Source of the DNA: Bacteroidales bacterium
GTDB taxonomy: Bacteria; Bacteroidota; Bacteroidia; Bacteroidales; BM520
Assembly (NCBI GenBank): GCA_023230285.1
Contig: JALNXP010000002.1
Coordinates: 1-29,681 of the forward strand
Length of the DNA stretch: 29,681 nucleotides
Direction: 5' to 3'
This document shows positions 7,447-16,788 of this stretch, in pieces. The translations under genes were made by a program, and so were the position numbers. Numbering within the stretch: position 1 is the stretch's first letter; every line of letters begins with the position of its first letter. The notes under the pieces are model-generated. The model did no database searches and was not told the origin of the DNA. It saw nothing but the letters and a program-made list of their open reading frames with translations.

Positions 7447-7470
7447 AGACACAAAACTTTGTGTCTCTAT
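7443..7470. repeat. 28-bp palindrome, copy 3, acting as terminator
   Basis: Left arm ATAGAGACACAAA (7443-7455), centre AC, right arm TTTGTGTCTCTAT (7458-7470): a perfect 13-2-13 palindrome. The TAG of the left arm is the stop codon of the flavin reductase. It sits between convergent genes; read on the minus strand the stem is followed by a run of seven T (complement of 7437-7443), so it also looks like a good intrinsic terminator for the murF-MATE transcript. Confidence 0.8.
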
Positions 7471-7492
7471 TAAATCTTAAACGCCTGAACGA

Positions 7493-8842
7493 TTAAACGG
7501 CTGTAAGTTTCCTTATCTGCTTTCTTGCCATGAAAAATGCTAATAGCGATGATGCTGTGTCTGATATTGGTATGGATAACCAAACGCCGACAGTACCTAA
7601 AATTGGAGGTAATATTATTAACATAGGAATTAAAAATATCACTTGTCGTGTTAAAGAGAGAAGTATTGACTGCCCGACTTTGCCTATGGATTGGAAGAAG
7701 TTGGATACCACCATGCCTATACCGGCTATTGGAAAGGCTATAGACGAATAACGCAGTCCTTCTACGGATATTTTTATAAGTTGTTCATCATCGGTAAACA
7801 TTCTTGCAATACTGTGTGGAAAAAACATACATAAAATGAATCCCGCTGTCATTATTATAGTAGCAATGATATTTCCTAATTTAAGTGTGTCTTTGAGTCT
7901 GTCATATTTTTTAGCTCCGTAGTTGAAGCCTAATATTGGCTGCATACCTTGTGTTACTCCTAAAACTACCATTACAAATAGTAATGTAATGCGGTTGATT
8001 ATTCCGTAAGCACCTATGCTGATGTCGCCGCCTATCGATTTTAATGATTTGTTTATGAAGATTACAACTATACACGAAACGGCGTTTACTAAAAACGGTG
8101 CTAATCCTATTGAAATACTTTCGCCTGCAAGTCGCATATCGAACCTGAACAAATCTTTTTTGAAATGTATGAATGATTTAGGATTGAAAAAGTGGATTAA
8201 CTCAATAACAAGTCCAAAAACTTGAGCAATGACAGTCGCAATAGCTGCTCCTTTGATGCCTAAATGAAATACGAAGATAAATAAAGCGTCTAATATACAG
8301 TTTAATACGATAGTTATGAGCGGTATAATCATGGCTAAACGCGGGTAGCCGGAGCTTCTTAACAATGAATTTAATCCAAAGTATAAGTGTGTGATGATGT
8401 TTCCGTAAAGTATATAGCGCATGTAGTCGTAGGCGTAGGGTAGCAGCGTTTCACTTGCGCCGAAAAGCGTTAATATAGGCTTTAAAAAAGCTAAGCCGAT
8501 TACCATAACTACTAAGCCTAAACTAATGTTTAATATCACTAAGTTGGATAGTAATTTTACCGCAGTATTATAATCTTTTTGTCCGATTTTTATAGATGTC
8601 AAAGCGGCGGCTCCAACACCTACAAGCGTGCCGAATGCCGTCATCAGGTTCATTAAAGGAAATGTTACTGCAAGCCCTGAAATTGCCATAGCTCCAACTC
8701 CATGACCAATGAAAATACTGTCTACTATGTTGTATATCGATGATGTTATCATCGTGATAACAGACGGTAGCGCATAATAAGCTAACAGCTTCGATATTTT
8801 TGCCGTGCCTAATGATAACGGATTGCCTAAGTCGTTATTCAT
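7493..8842 (-). CDS. MATE family efflux transporter
   Basis: 449 residues, close to the usual length, with about twelve hydrophobic segments arranged as two homologous six-helix halves. The family-typical opening GTAKISKLLAYYALPSVITM, followed by NIVDSIFIGHGVGAMAISGL, is in the first half; the second half begins near residue 230 with GESISIGLAPFLVNAVSC and contains GVTQGMQPILGFNYGA (~299-314), a hallmark of bacterial MATE exporters. These inner-membrane proteins export cationic drugs or toxins in exchange for Na+ or H+. The ion and substrate cannot be inferred from sequence. Its start is one base downstream of the murF stop, so the two are almost certainly translated from one mRNA; a palindromic terminator follows. 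Confidence 0.92.
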   Translation of the reverse strand: MNNDLGNPLSLGTAKISKLLAYYALPSVITMITSSIYNIVDSIFIGHGVGAMAISGLAVTFPLMNLMTAFGTLVGVGAAALTSIKIGQKDYNTAVKLLSNLVILNISLGLVVMVIGLAFLKPILTLFGASETLLPYAYDYMRYILYGNIITHLYFGLNSLLRSSGYPRLAMIIPLITIVLNCILDALFIFVFHLGIKGAAIATVIAQVFGLVIELIHFFNPKSFIHFKKDLFRFDMRLAGESISIGLAPFLVNAVSCIVVIFINKSLKSIGGDISIGAYGIINRITLLFVMVVLGVTQGMQPILGFNYGAKKYDRLKDTLKLGNIIATIIMTAGFILCMFFPHSIARMFTDDEQLIKISVEGLRYSSIAFPIAGIGMVVSNFFQSIGKVGQSILLSLTRQVIFLIPMLIILPPILGTVGVWLSIPISDTASSLLAFFMARKQIRKLTAV

Positions 8843-8843
8843 A

Positions 8844-10181
8844 CTAATTTTTAAGTAAAGTCTCTAACCTCATTCCTCGTGAACCTTTTATGAGTATTAT
8901 CTTATTATCTAAATCCATTATGTTTACAGATGCTTTCGCCTCTTCTACAGTATTGTAACATTCAAAGTTTTTGTTGGCTTCGATAAAGTTTTTGCCTATC
9001 AGAATTACTTTTTCCAATTCCATGCTTTCTAATATGCTAACTATGTTTTTGTGTTCCTCAATGCTCGATTCTCCAAGCTCGAACATATCTCCTAAAATTA
9101 CTGTCTTATGAGGAACTTTGATGTCGTTAAATGCTTGCAATGCTGTTTTTAAACTCGAAGGGTTTGCATTGTACGCATCACTGATGACAGTGTTTGTACC
9201 GACTTGTATTATCTGTGAACGATTGTTGTCCGGTAAATAGCTGTTTAAAAATTGACAGATGTCTTTTGCATTTACGTCAAAGTATCTGCCAACACAAACT
9301 GCTGCTAACATGTTGATAATGTTATACTTTCCATACATTGCGCTTGCTACATCGTAATCATCGGAATCTTTATAAGTCCATTTAAAGTTGATGTTGATGC
9401 TGTTGTTGTTGATAATCCCGACACAATCCGTGTTGTCGTGATTTTCTATGCCATACGTACATATAGCAGTGGAAGCCGGTAGGTGAGACATCAATATTTT
9501 ATCATCAGCATTGACAAATATTGTGCCTTTTGATTTTTCCAAATGGCGGTATAAAGCTGTTTTTGTATCAATGATATTTTCAATATTTCCGAAGCCTTCG
9601 AGATGTGCTTTGCCGATTGTTGTTATTAAGCCGTAGTTCGGATTGCAGATATTGCATAACTGCTCTATTTCTCTAATATGGTTTGCACCCATCTCAACTA
9701 TCAGCATTTCGGTGGTATCATTGGCACTTAATATCGTAATTGGTACTCCGATGTGGTTGTTTAGATTGCCTTTTGTTGATACTGTTCTGTATTTTGTTGA
9801 TAATGTACCGGATATCAATTCTTTAGTAGTTGTTTTGCCATTAGTTCCTGTGATGCCTATAACAGGGCATGATAACTTGGAACGATGATATATTGCTAAT
9901 TCTTGCAATGATTTTAGACAATCATCCACCAATATGTAGTTATCGTTATCTATATAATAGGTATCATCGTCTATTACAGCGTACTTGGCTCCGTTGTTTA
10001 TGGCGTTGGCGGCAAATTTATTTCCGTTAAAATTTTCGCCTTTTAATGCAAAGAATATGGAGTCTTTTAAAATATTTCTGCTGTCGGTTGATATTCCTGA
10101 GCAGTTACGAAATATATTGTATAGATTTTCTATTTTATAATTTTGCACTATGTTTTTGTTTATTGAAATGTGATTATTCAT
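8844..10181 (-). CDS. murF: UDP-N-acetylmuramoyl-tripeptide--D-alanyl-D-alanine ligase
   Basis: 445 residues. MurF (EC 6.3.2.10) adds D-Ala-D-Ala to the UDP-MurNAc tripeptide, the last cytoplasmic step of peptidoglycan precursor synthesis. Seen directly: STDSR (31-35) of the N-terminal uracil-binding domain, the ATP loop TGTNGKTTT (111-119), STKGNLNNHIGVP, EMGANHIREIEQLC, the carbamoyl-lysine-type region GKAHLEGFG, and DAYNANPSSLKTAL of the C-terminal domain followed by ILGDMFELGESS. All three Mur ligase domains are present and the length is normal. It is unusually Asn-rich at the N terminus, consistent with the AT-rich genome. A strong terminator separates it from gldJ upstream; no clear -7 box was found, so its promoter is unresolved. 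In other Bacteroidota murF is often next to gldJ (from memory). Confidence 0.95.
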   Translation of the reverse strand: MNNHISINKNIVQNYKIENLYNIFRNCSGISTDSRNILKDSIFFALKGENFNGNKFAANAINNGAKYAVIDDDTYYIDNDNYILVDDCLKSLQELAIYHRSKLSCPVIGITGTNGKTTTKELISGTLSTKYRTVSTKGNLNNHIGVPITILSANDTTEMLIVEMGANHIREIEQLCNICNPNYGLITTIGKAHLEGFGNIENIIDTKTALYRHLEKSKGTIFVNADDKILMSHLPASTAICTYGIENHDNTDCVGIINNNSININFKWTYKDSDDYDVASAMYGKYNIINMLAAVCVGRYFDVNAKDICQFLNSYLPDNNRSQIIQVGTNTVISDAYNANPSSLKTALQAFNDIKVPHKTVILGDMFELGESSIEEHKNIVSILESMELEKVILIGKNFIEANKNFECYNTVEEAKASVNIMDLDNKIILIKGSRGMRLETLLKN

Positions 10182-10225
10182 AAAAAATAAAATTTCGATA
10201 CTTCAATATCGAAATTTTATTTTTT
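10182..10225. terminator. Strong hairpin between gldJ and murF
   Basis: A 19-base perfect inverted repeat: 10182-10200 (ending TTTCGATA) pairs with 10207-10225 (starting TATCGAAA) around a six-base loop CTTCAA. Both arms end in A/T runs, so either strand can form stem plus U run. On the minus strand it would end the porP-gldJ transcript about 60 bases after the gldJ stop, just before the murF start codon. Confidence 0.75.
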
Positions 10226-10285
10226 TATATTATAAATGAGGAAGTTACAAGTATCAAGCTGTTTTAAAAGAATGATGCAGCGGCA

Positions 10286-11776
10286 TTAATAATTAAATGT
10301 AACTTGCTGTCCTGTTCTATCCATTACGCAGCGGAAGCCAATGTAGTTAGTTGCTTCATTTTGGTGCAGATAACGTCTGGCACTTGGGCTTAGGTAATAA
10401 GCGGGGTCAAGCCATGAACCGCCTTTGTAAACTCTTGTTTCATCAGAAATCAGAGAACGATTGCCATACTGATACATGTTTTCGCTTACTAAGTTATCGT
10501 TTTCCATGTCGTTGTGCCAACTGTTTTCATCGATTTGTGATAATGCGTCTCCGTCTAAGTAGTTGATGTTGTCGGCTTGTCTGTAGTTTCTTCTGGTTTT
10601 ATTATCTTCTATGGAAACCTTTTCATAAGTCAGATTGCCATATTCATCTTTTTCGACCAAGTTGCCGTCAGCATCTCTTACTGGTTGTGTAAAGATGTTT
10701 CCTCTTACGGGGTTCATGTCAGCGACATCGTAGAAGCTGCTTGGACGATATACGTCGAACACCCATTCGGCGACATTACCTGCCATGTTATACAAGCCGT
10801 AGTCGTTGGGCCAGTAAGAGCCGACTTCGGCAGGAAACATAGAACCATCGTTTAATGCGCCTGCAACGCCCATGTAATCTCCCGAATTTGGACGGAAGTT
10901 AGCCATCAAGCTGCCATAATATTCTTTAGAATCTGTACGAATGATATTTTTATTCCATGGATAAATTCTTTTTTCCGCTATGTTGTTAGCATAAGAGTTT
11001 CCTACTAAGCCATAAGCAGCATATTCCCATTCAGCCTCGGTTGGAAGTCTGTAATTAGGCAATAAAATACCGTCTTCCCACCTTACACCTCTTTCACCTG
11101 TGCCGTTAGGATTGTTATCTTTTAAATTTTTATTTACATTACCTATGTATTGATTTGCCAAGTATGTGGCTGTGGTAAAATGGTCTCTGCTGTTTTGTGC
11201 AGGGTCGTGATTTAAGATGCCATATTCGACTAAAATCTGTTCGTTTACACGGTCGGAACGCCATAGACAATAATCTTTGGCTTGTACCCACGAAACACCT
11301 ACAACAGGATAATTACGATATGAGGGGTGACGTAAATAGTTTGTCACCATCGGTTCGTTATAGCCTAATTTTGCTCTCCATACTAAGGTGTCGGGTAGTG
11401 CTTTACGAACTATTTCAGGATAGTCTTTACCATAAATTCTGCTGAGCCAATACAAATATTCGAGATAATCGACATTGGCGACTTCTGTTTCGTCCATATA
11501 AAATGATGAAATAGACACTCTGCGTGCTGCATTGTCAAGTTCGCCCATAACATTATCCGTAACTTGCCCCATCGTGAAAGTTCCGCCTTCAATAAATACT
11601 AAGCCCGGACCGGTTACTTGTTCCTGATATTTGTTTTGTACGAAGAAGCCTCCGTTCTCAGCTTCGTTGTATTTCCATCCTGTTTTAGAAGAATATGCGG
11701 ATTTATTACTGCAACTTGAACATGTTAACAGACCCGCTAAAACTAAAATTAAATACGCCGTTTTTCTCAAATTCAT
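10286..11776 (-). CDS. gldJ: Gliding motility / type IX secretion lipoprotein GldJ-like
   Basis: 496 residues. The N terminus is a lipoprotein signal (hydrophobic run then CSSC, with Cys19 or Cys22 as lipidation site), so it should be anchored to the outer membrane, facing the periplasm. The rest is a formylglycine-generating-enzyme/sulfatase-modifying fold shared by GldJ and GldK/PorK: FIEGGTFTMGQ, SFYMDETEVANVDYLEYL, LPTEAEWEYAAYG, GLYNMAGNVAEWVFDVY and the end motif RVYKGGSW...IGFRC. The phrase DTLVWRAKLGYNEPMVTNYL and the TGWKYN opening fit GldJ better than GldK/PorK; the two are paralogous, so GldK is the alternative. GldJ stabilises GldK and is needed for gliding and T9SS function in Flavobacterium. 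It follows the porP/sprF-like gene by 28 bases and lies opposite porU. Confidence 0.8.
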   Translation of the reverse strand: MNLRKTAYLILVLAGLLTCSSCSNKSAYSSKTGWKYNEAENGGFFVQNKYQEQVTGPGLVFIEGGTFTMGQVTDNVMGELDNAARRVSISSFYMDETEVANVDYLEYLYWLSRIYGKDYPEIVRKALPDTLVWRAKLGYNEPMVTNYLRHPSYRNYPVVGVSWVQAKDYCLWRSDRVNEQILVEYGILNHDPAQNSRDHFTTATYLANQYIGNVNKNLKDNNPNGTGERGVRWEDGILLPNYRLPTEAEWEYAAYGLVGNSYANNIAEKRIYPWNKNIIRTDSKEYYGSLMANFRPNSGDYMGVAGALNDGSMFPAEVGSYWPNDYGLYNMAGNVAEWVFDVYRPSSFYDVADMNPVRGNIFTQPVRDADGNLVEKDEYGNLTYEKVSIEDNKTRRNYRQADNINYLDGDALSQIDENSWHNDMENDNLVSENMYQYGNRSLISDETRVYKGGSWLDPAYYLSPSARRYLHQNEATNYIGFRCVMDRTGQQVTFNY

Positions 11777-11804
11777 TTTTTATACTTTTTATATTTATTA
11801 ATAA

Positions 11805-12782
11805 CTAAAACATTGGTGATTTTATTGCACCGATTACTCTTTTTTGTTGGTAACCATTTGTAGAAAATTTTATTGCAACAGAAATTTCATGTGCACCATG
11901 CGATGACGTGCCGATTCCCATGAAATTAAAGTCGTATGAATATCCAACGGAAAAATTGTTGTATGTTACACCAACAAGCCCACATATTACATGAGTGTTG
12001 GTGTTGTTGAACCAAATATTGCTTTTATACCACAAGCCAACCGTCAATAATTTCATACATGAATATACTCCTATGTTGATTTGATTGTATTCGCTTTGTT
12101 TTTGAAATAATACGTTAGGCGAAATATAGAAATCTCCACTTCTGTCTAACGGTATTATTCCGCCTGCATGACATATATATTTTATTGCCAATCGGTCGGA
12201 TGACTGTTCAAGTCCGTCATCTCCGTAAAAATATACACCTTCGCGAGGCATGGTGACGTGAGATGCACTGAAACCGCCATATACCATATTGGAATATGAA
12301 CAATATAAGCCTAAAGCAAAATCAGAGACGATGTCGTTATAACTTTCTATTCCTTCGCTTGTTGTGCCGCTTGTGCCATCAGGAAGTACTATGTTGTTGG
12401 CGTTCAAGGTGTTCATTTTTACTCCGCCTGCGATTCCGGCTCTTATGTTGAAGTCCCGCGCTACTTGCAAGTCGTATGAATATGATGCCATAGCATAATA
12501 GTTGTTTATTATGGCATCCGATTGATAGCCCATGACTTGTATGCCGACACCGCTGTTTATGCTCGAAATGTTTTGCTCGTATGTAATGCTGTAAGTGTTA
12601 AATGCCGATATTCCGGGCCATTGATTTCTGTAATTTATTCCAACTCTTGCACCTTCAACGTTACCTGTCAATGCAGGATTTATATATACGGGACAAGCAT
12701 AAAATTGAGAAAAAGCCGGATCCTGCGCTTTCATAAAAAAGCAACTGAACATTAATATTCCGACACTTACGCTCTTTTTCAT
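11805..12782 (-). CDS. PorP/SprF family type IX secretion membrane protein
   Basis: 325 residues with a signal peptide (MKKSVSVGILMFSCFFMKAQ) followed by the diagnostic PorP/SprF opening QDPAFSQFYACPVYINPALT, then YRNQWPGI and alternating beta strands of an outer-membrane barrel (FSVGYSYDFNFMGIG near the C terminus, HEISVAIKF after it). In P. gingivalis PorP is a core secretion protein; in Flavobacterium SprF-type paralogues help export particular cargo, especially SprB-like adhesins. This copy is not next to porKLMN genes but precedes gldJ in a two-gene operon, so it could be the main PorP or a cargo-specific paralogue; no large adhesin lies nearby in the window. A perfect -7 box lies upstream. 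Confidence 0.87.
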   Translation of the reverse strand: MKKSVSVGILMFSCFFMKAQDPAFSQFYACPVYINPALTGNVEGARVGINYRNQWPGISAFNTYSITYEQNISSINSGVGIQVMGYQSDAIINNYYAMASYSYDLQVARDFNIRAGIAGGVKMNTLNANNIVLPDGTSGTTSEGIESYNDIVSDFALGLYCSYSNMVYGGFSASHVTMPREGVYFYGDDGLEQSSDRLAIKYICHAGGIIPLDRSGDFYISPNVLFQKQSEYNQINIGVYSCMKLLTVGLWYKSNIWFNNTNTHVICGLVGVTYNNFSVGYSYDFNFMGIGTSSHGAHEISVAIKFSTNGYQQKRVIGAIKSPMF

Positions 12783-12832
12783 AATTATTTATGATGGTTT
12801 TAACCGCTTTTTTTCAACTCAAAATTAAACTA

Positions 12833-12840
12833 CAAAGATA
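12833..12840 (-). promoter_or_regulatory. -7 box for the porP/sprF-gldJ operon
   Basis: TATCTTTG on the minus strand, a perfect TAnnTTTG element, 50 bases before the ATG at 12782, giving a leader of about 40-45 bases. It sits in the 165-base divergent spacer with porU. No clear -33 TTTG is present. Confidence 0.55.
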
Positions 12841-12947
12841 TATATTTTTACTGAAATAAACAGCTCCCGTAAAAATAAGTTTTTACAATAAAATTAACAA
12901 CCATATCGTTAAAAATATTGTATTATTGCAAACTAATTTGTTTACGT

Positions 12948-15900
12948 ATGAAACACCATAAAATACTTCCTATATTTTTATTGCTGCTGCCACTATTGTC
13001 TGTTTCTCAAACAGTTTCACTGAATTGGACAAACAACAGAATAATACGCAATTTCGACGATTCTTCAGTGATAGTTATGAATTTTGACGGTGCACAGCAT
13101 CTCCCCGAATACGATTTTCTGCCGCTGTTCTCCGAAAATATTCAACTCGCACATAACATGATAAGTGTGAATTTCAAAATAAATGAAATTTCCGAAATAC
13201 CACAAGAAGACATCGAAAATGTGTCCGGATTGGAAATGGTAAAGCAGGATTTTGTCTTCAATTATGATTTTTCTACTTTCAGAAAAAGTCCTGTGTTGCT
13301 TATTTCTGTTATTCCGGTTAGATATAATGCCGGCACATCAAAATACGAAAGACTGGAATCTTTTTCTTATGAGATTTCCGACAACATAAATATTTCACAT
13401 AATGCAAAATCTTCAGGAAAGAGTTATGCTTCAACGTCTGTACTTAATACGGGTGCGTGGTACAAGTTTTATGTCTCGGAAGACGGCTTCTATAAAATTA
13501 CATATCAAGATCTTGCAACTTTAGGCATTGATGCGGCTTCTGTTAATCCGAAGACTGTTAAAATTTACGGCAACGGCGGCAGAATGCTTCCGGAACTTGC
13601 CGGCTCTTTCAGATATGATGACCTGCATCAGGTGCCGATATGGGTGTCCGGCGAAGATGACGGCTCTTTCGATACCGGCGATTATATCCTGCTTTATGCA
13701 GATGGTCCTCATGAATGGTCTTACAACCAATCAGATAATGTGTTTATGTTTTCTAAAAATCTTTATACAACGCAAACATGTTATTTTATTACATTTGGTG
13801 GCAACGCAGGCAAAAGAATGGCTTACAGAACTCCTGTAGCTGATGATGCTCAACAAACCTTGAATTATTATACTGCTTATGACGCTTTAGAGTCTACGCT
13901 CACCATGCCTGATAAAATGAAATCAGGTAAAAGATGGCTCGGCGAAGCTTTTGACTCGCAAACAAGCAAGTCGTTTTCTTTCAATTTTAGTAATGTTTTG
14001 ACTTCTCAGCAAGCTAAAATAGTTTATAGAGTGGCCGGTCGCCAACTTTCAAATTCTTCGGCTTTTGAAACTACAGTCGAAGATTATAACTATACAGATA
14101 TTTTCCGCCCTGTAGGAACTACGCTCGGCGCAAGATATGCCCAAGTAGGCGATCATGTGGCTTCTTTTACACCTTCGTCTAATGCAGTTGTCGTTAACAT
14201 GAAGTTTACAAAACCAGAAACAACGGCTTCGGCTTGGCTTTGCTATATATATCTCAACGTTTATTGTAATCTTGCTTATTCTTCCGGTGACTTGTTCTTT
14301 AGATTGGAACAAAATAAAATCACTGCCGATGTTGCTGAATTTCAAATTGCTACTACTGCCAACACCTCTAATCTGAAAGTATTGGATATTTCAGACCCTG
14401 TGGCACCGGAGCTTGTAGAGTTTGAAAAATATTCCTCCGGAATTAAAATTAAGTTTAATAATGATGGACTTCATCAGTTTGTATGTACTGATGGTTCTAA
14501 TTATAAGAGCGTTACACTTGGTGCTAAGATTGCAAATCAGAATATTCACGGCATGGCTGTTCCCGATATGGTGATAGTTTACCATGAACTGTTTTCCGAA
14601 CAAGCTCATCGTTTAAGTAATTATCATAATAGTAATGGACTATTGACATATTGCCTTGATATTCAAAATATATATAATGAATTTTCTTCCGGTGTTCAAG
14701 ATTTGTGTGCTATTCGTGATATGATGAAAATGTGGTACGAGGTTGCTGCCGAAGGCAATGAGCCACAATATTTGCTCCTTTTTGGTGATGCTTCTTATGA
14801 CCCGTTGGACAGAGTTTCTTCTAATACTAATTTTATTCCTGTTTATCAGTCTGAAGAATCTCTTGCACCCTCTATCTCTTACGCAACAGACGATTTCTTT
14901 GGGTATCTTGATGATAATGAGGGGCTTATGCAGAAAGGCAACAGCATTGATTTGGCTATTGGCAGATTTCCGGTTCAAGATATTGCAACTGCAAAGGGTG
15001 TTGTAGATAAAATTTTGAGTTATGCAGCCAACTCTAATGAGCAGATGGGCGACTGGCGCAATGTTATTACTTTTACTGCCGATGATGCCGACAAAGGTTC
15101 CTCCGGCGGCTACGAAACAGTACATCTTCAAAATGCCGATGCTTACGCTTCTATAGTTGAAACAAATAATAAAGAGTATAGTACAAATAAAATTTATTCC
15201 GGTGCATATACACAAACTAATGTTGCCGGCAGACAACGCTATCCGGAAGTCAATGATGCTATTAATGCCAGAATAGGACTTGGCACTCTCATCTTCTGCT
15301 ATGCCGGTCATGGCGGCGAACAAGGTTTGGCATTGGAGGAAATTATGACTACCGCCGACATCAACAGCTGGAGAAATTATAATAAATTGGCATTTTTTAT
15401 TACAGCTACCTGCGAGTTCTCTCGCTACGATGACCCCGCCAGAGTTGCCGCCGGCGAATCGGTGTTCCTCAATACTAAAGGTGGTGCGGTTTCTATGCTT
15501 ACTACTGTGCGACTGACTAACGTGAGCGGCAACGAAACTCTGTGTACCAACTTCTTTAATAACGTTTTTAATAAAAATGATAATAATGAGTATTATAATA
15601 TAGGTGACATTTGTATGATAGCTAAAAATGCAACTTTAGCTAATGGATATGTGCCTAATACTTCGTCTTTTGTTCTTTTCGGAGATCCTGCAATCCCACT
15701 GAATTATCCTAAATATAATAAAGTGGAAATAGCTAAAATATTAGTAGACGGCATGGAATCCGATACTATTAAAGCTCTTTCTCTTGTTACTGTAGCCGGT
15801 AAATTATTAGACTTTGACGGCAATGTCATGGAAAACTTTAACGGAATAATTTATCCCGAAGTTCATGATAAACCCACTACAGTCAAAACTTTGGGCAATG

Positions 15901-16784
15901 ATGGCGCACCGGAACAGACTTTTGAAGTTGATAACAGCATTATTTATAAAGGGCAGGCAAGCGTTACTAACGGCTGCTTCGAATTTAATTTTATCACACC
16001 TAAAGATATTTCTTACAAATATGATAATGCTAAAATGATTTTCTACTTCTCCGACAGCTTGTCGGACGGAAATGGCTATTATGATGATTACGTAGTCGGC
16101 GGAAATAGCGAATTTGCAGAAAATGATGTTGACGGTCCTGAAATTACAATGTATATCAATGATACAAACTTCGTAAGCGGAAATATTACTAACCAAAATC
16201 CTGTGATGTATGCGTATGTATATGACGAAAACGGCATCAATACTACAGGCAACGGCATAGGTCATGATATTATAGCTTATTTGGATTCTAATTTGGACAA
16301 ATCGTATATCATGAGTTCTTACTATGAGTCGGAATTGGACTCATATACAAGCGGTTACATTACATATCCAATGTTTAATATAGAAAAAGGCGCACACTCT
16401 ATCAGTTTGAGAGCTTGGGATACTTACAATAATTCTTCTACAGCAGAAATCGATTTTATAGTAGTAACCTCCGACCAAATAGCTATTGAAAATCTGTATA
16501 ATTATCCTAATCCTTTTTATGATAAAACTACTTTCTGCCTTAATCATAACCAATCTGGTTATCAGTTGGATGCAACCCTTCTGATTTTCTCTGTCAATGG
16601 CGACTTGGTGAAAACTATTACTACATCTTTCTTTACCAATAACCTGAAAGATGATGTTATAAATTGGGATGGGAAAAATGATAAAGGCTCCGAAGTGGCA
16701 AAAGGTGTCTATGTTTATAAATTAATATTGACAAATGATGAAGGCGTATCTTCTTATTCATCAGGAAAATTAATAAGACTTTAA
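12948..16784 (+). CDS. porU: Type IX secretion signal peptidase PorU, first tandem copy
   Basis: 1278 residues from the ATG at 12948; the frame continues 10 codons further to a TTG, but the ATG starts a good signal peptide (KILPIFLLLLPLLSVSQ). PorU is the outer-membrane-associated gingipain-like protease that cuts C-terminal sorting domains from T9SS cargo and joins the cargo to lipopolysaccharide. Layout: N-terminal beta domains (~20-520, with WYKFYVSEDGFYKITYQDL), a C25 peptidase domain (~540-922) with the catalytic pair H788 (CYAGHGG) and C822 (TATCEFS), 34 residues apart as in gingipains, beta-sandwich domains, and a FlgD-like C-terminal domain (~1182-1278) containing YNYPNPF, WDGKNDKG and GVYVYKL. 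It leads a plus-strand run ending with glycerate kinase. No perfect -7 box; the nearest is TATTATTG at 12920-12927. The second copy follows after 4 bases. Confidence 0.9.
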   Translation: MKHHKILPIFLLLLPLLSVSQTVSLNWTNNRIIRNFDDSSVIVMNFDGAQHLPEYDFLPLFSENIQLAHNMISVNFKINEISEIPQEDIENVSGLEMVKQDFVFNYDFSTFRKSPVLLISVIPVRYNAGTSKYERLESFSYEISDNINISHNAKSSGKSYASTSVLNTGAWYKFYVSEDGFYKITYQDLATLGIDAASVNPKTVKIYGNGGRMLPELAGSFRYDDLHQVPIWVSGEDDGSFDTGDYILLYADGPHEWSYNQSDNVFMFSKNLYTTQTCYFITFGGNAGKRMAYRTPVADDAQQTLNYYTAYDALESTLTMPDKMKSGKRWLGEAFDSQTSKSFSFNFSNVLTSQQAKIVYRVAGRQLSNSSAFETTVEDYNYTDIFRPVGTTLGARYAQVGDHVASFTPSSNAVVVNMKFTKPETTASAWLCYIYLNVYCNLAYSSGDLFFRLEQNKITADVAEFQIATTANTSNLKVLDISDPVAPELVEFEKYSSGIKIKFNNDGLHQFVCTDGSNYKSVTLGAKIANQNIHGMAVPDMVIVYHELFSEQAHRLSNYHNSNGLLTYCLDIQNIYNEFSSGVQDLCAIRDMMKMWYEVAAEGNEPQYLLLFGDASYDPLDRVSSNTNFIPVYQSEESLAPSISYATDDFFGYLDDNEGLMQKGNSIDLAIGRFPVQDIATAKGVVDKILSYAANSNEQMGDWRNVITFTADDADKGSSGGYETVHLQNADAYASIVETNNKEYSTNKIYSGAYTQTNVAGRQRYPEVNDAINARIGLGTLIFCYAGHGGEQGLALEEIMTTADINSWRNYNKLAFFITATCEFSRYDDPARVAAGESVFLNTKGGAVSMLTTVRLTNVSGNETLCTNFFNNVFNKNDNNEYYNIGDICMIAKNATLANGYVPNTSSFVLFGDPAIPLNYPKYNKVEIAKILVDGMESDTIKALSLVTVAGKLLDFDGNVMENFNGIIYPEVHDKPTTVKTLGNDGAPEQTFEVDNSIIYKGQASVTNGCFEFNFITPKDISYKYDNAKMIFYFSDSLSDGNGYYDDYVVGGNSEFAENDVDGPEITMYINDTNFVSGNITNQNPVMYAYVYDENGINTTGNGIGHDIIAYLDSNLDKSYIMSSYYESELDSYTSGYITYPMFNIEKGAHSISLRAWDTYNNSSTAEIDFIVVTSDQIAIENLYNYPNPFYDKTTFCLNHNQSGYQLDATLLIFSVNGDLVKTITTSFFTNNLKDDVINWDGKNDKGSEVAKGVYVYKLILTNDEGVSSYSSGKLIRL

Positions 16785-16788
16785 TGTT

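Noticed and set aside
12920..12927. TATTATTG as -7 box of porU
   Set aside because: One mismatch from consensus and no TTTG at the expected upstream distance; too weak to list as a promoter.
14640..15323. Long open frame of 227 codons on the minus strand inside the first porU gene
   Set aside because: It lies entirely opposite a well-supported C25 peptidase domain, has no recognisable domain, and is a shadow of codon use on the other strand.
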